The notes under the pieces: generated by a model
The model's input: only the letters and a program-made list of their open reading frames with translations
Databases searched by the model: none
Told to the model about the DNA's origin: nothing
Part shown: positions 14,054 to 15,358 of the stretch, in pieces
Layout: each line of letters starts with the position of its first letter
Position numbering within the stretch: position 1 is the first letter of the stretch
Position numbers and translations under genes: made by a program
NCBI GenBank assembly: GCA_001766965.1
Contig: MEKM01000010.1
Span: 1-15,358, forward strand
Source of the DNA: Acidobacteria bacterium RIFCSPHIGHO2_01_FULL_67_28
GTDB lineage: Bacteria; Acidobacteriota; Terriglobia; Acidiferrales; 2-02-FULL-67-57
DNA: 15,358 bases
Direction: 5' to 3'

Positions 14054-15358
14054 TTACTGGGCCAGGGTTTCCAGGATGTAGATGTCGCCGGCTTTTTCGT
14101 TGCGGGTGAAGAGCAGCTTGCGGCCGTCGGCGGTGAGGACGGGGTAGTCGAGCGTGATGCTGAAAGAGCGGTAGTTGGTGACCGCTTTGGGGGCGCCGCC
14201 CTCGAACGGCACCACGTAGATGTCCTGGTGGTTGCGGTCGAAGTAGACGAAGCGACTGTCGGCGCCCCAGACGGGGTGGGAATCTTCGCTGTCCCCGCGG
14301 CTCAACTGCCGGGGCAGGCCGCCCCCGAGCGGCGCTACCCAAACCGTACGCAGGTTGCCTTGCTGGACTTGAAAGGTCACCCACTGCCCGTCGGGCGAGC
14401 ACGACGGGTCGCCGGCCGCCCCCTCGGCGATTTGAGCCACGACCTCCTTTTTCCCCGAGGCCAGCTCCACGCGGACGATGGTGCTCGGCTTTCCGCCTTC
14501 CCCCAGCACGAGATGCTTGTCGCCCGGCGACAGGCAGAAGCGCGAGCCGCCGGCTCCCCCACTGGAATGGGGGTAGACCTTGCGCGAGCTGCCCGTCGCC
14601 GTCTCGTATTGCCAGATGGCCTCACTGGTGGAATAGAACAGTGACTTTCCCTCCCAAGACCAGCGAGAAGCGATCCCCGCTTCTGGCTCGGGGGTGGTGG
14701 TGACTTGCGTTAGGCTACCGTTCTCCCGATTCAAGACCCACAGATGGTTCGAACCCAGACGATTGGAGCCGAAGGCAAGCCATTGTCCGTCCGGCGAGGG
14801 CCGCGCCGAGTCCTCCACGGTGGTCTCGGTGGTGGCGCGCAGCGCGCGGCCCGACTTCAGGTCGTGCTCCCAGAGATCGGCAGTGTAGCTCAAGGTACTG
14901 TAGGCCAGGCGTTTCCCCGAGGGATCCGGCCGCGCGTTGAGGTCCGCCCGGCTGCCCGAGGTCACCTGCACGGGCTCCCCGGTGCGACCATTCTCAAGCC
15001 GCGCCTTCCAGAGATTCATCTGCCCGGCGTGGTCGGAGGAGAAGTAGAGCCACCGGCCGTCGGGTGACCAGGCGGGCGCCAAGGCAACTCGGTTGGGCTC
15101 GCTGATGCCCCGGGGCTCGCCGCCTTCGACTGAAACCACATAGACCCGCAGGTTCCCGGGCTGGCCTGCGACGAACGCTACCCACTTCCCGTCCGGCGAC
15201 CACGCCGGTTGCGTCACCACCATCTCCTGCAAGCGGGTCAGACCCAGGGCACGTCGCTCGCTGGCCGTGTCGACTTCCTGAACCCACAAATCCCAACCCC
15301 CTTCGCTCAACCCCTGGTAGACGAGCTTCTGCCCGTCGGGCGACCACGCGGGATAATA
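14054..15358 (-). CDS. PD40/TolB-like beta-propeller protein, N-terminus outside the window
   Basis: At least 434 residues are visible and the frame runs off the right edge, so the true start is not in the window. About ten propeller repeats are seen, each with a P-x-W-S-P-D-G-x-x-L/V core: PAWSPDGQKLVY, PAWSPDGKWVAFVAG, PAWSPDGRWLYFSSD, ARPSPDGQWLAFGS, PSCSPDGQWVTFQ, HPVWGADSRFVYFDRN, YPVLTADGRKLLFTRN. Some are degenerate (ASRWSWEGKSLFYST). The protein ends shortly after the last repeat at DIYILETLAQ, so the propeller is C-terminal. In related genomes such propellers often end Ser/Thr kinases, winged-helix regulators or secreted proteins; which applies here cannot be decided without the N-terminus. 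It converges on the RNase gene, with 32 bp between stop codons and no clear terminator. Confidence 0.85.
   Translation of the reverse strand, partial: YYPAWSPDGQKLVYQGLSEGGWDLWVQEVDTASERRALGLTRLQEMVVTQPAWSPDGKWVAFVAGQPGNLRVYVVSVEGGEPRGISEPNRVALAPAWSPDGRWLYFSSDHAGQMNLWKARLENGRTGEPVQVTSGSRADLNARPDPSGKRLAYSTLSYTADLWEHDLKSGRALRATTETTVEDSARPSPDGQWLAFGSNRLGSNHLWVLNRENGSLTQVTTTPEPEAGIASRWSWEGKSLFYSTSEAIWQYETATGSSRKVYPHSSGGAGGSRFCLSPGDKHLVLGEGGKPSTIVRVELASGKKEVVAQIAEGAAGDPSCSPDGQWVTFQVQQGNLRTVWVAPLGGGLPRQLSRGDSEDSHPVWGADSRFVYFDRNHQDIYVVPFEGGAPKAVTNYRSFSITLDYPVLTADGRKLLFTRNEKAGDIYILETLAQ

Noticed and set aside
14022..14055. Two AAGCTT sites between the convergent RNase and propeller genes as a terminator stem
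   Set aside because: Each is its own palindrome, the stem would be 6 bp with a 22-base loop and there is no T run; no terminator is called.

Overview
This is a high-GC bacterial chromosome segment (most codons end in G or C) carrying housekeeping genes for cell shape and peptidoglycan synthesis, central carbon metabolism, envelope protein folding and RNA decay. I see no phage, transposon, CRISPR, tRNA or rRNA. Gene content and the style of the RNase E/G and PD40/TolB-like proteins suggest Acidobacteriota. That placement rests on recalled sequence style, not a search.

Layout. (1) Bases 1-2197, minus strand: a transketolase cut by the left window edge, preceded by an unrecognised 146-residue protein. 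(2) Bases 2335-4284, minus strand: a membrane-anchored PpiD/SurA-type parvulin chaperone. (3) Bases 4285-4454: a divergent control region with a good sigma70-like promoter for the chaperone gene, a weaker rightward promoter, and a 17-bp near-perfect palindrome between them that overlaps the rightward -35. (4) Bases 4455-11128, plus strand: a tightly packed run of fecR-like gene, mreB, mreC, mreD, mrdA (PBP2) and rodA. Several stop and start codons overlap (GTGA, GTGA, TGATG), so this looks like one operon for the elongasome: MreB filament, MreC/MreD membrane partners, PBP2 transpeptidase and RodA glycosyltransferase. (5) Bases 11129-11312: a hairpin after rodA, then a foldable leader that ends right at the ribosome binding site of the next gene. 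(6) Bases 11313-14021, plus strand: an RNase E/G whose S1 domain is split by a low-complexity insert of about 430 residues. (7) Bases 14054-15358, minus strand: a PD40/TolB-like beta-propeller protein, convergent with the RNase gene and cut by the right edge.

The most unusual items are: the insert inside the RNase E/G S1 domain, with its own tandem repeats and an RG-rich tract; the structured leader in front of that gene; an Asp-to-Glu change at the position matching the catalytic aspartate of RodA; an A+T-rich heptamer repeat in the transketolase linker; and a membrane-anchored FecR/FN3-like protein leading the mre operon. Linkage of mreBCD to an RNase G gene is also known from proteobacteria (mreBCD-maf-rng), so the order is an old association. 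No stretch over 300 bases lacks a gene.
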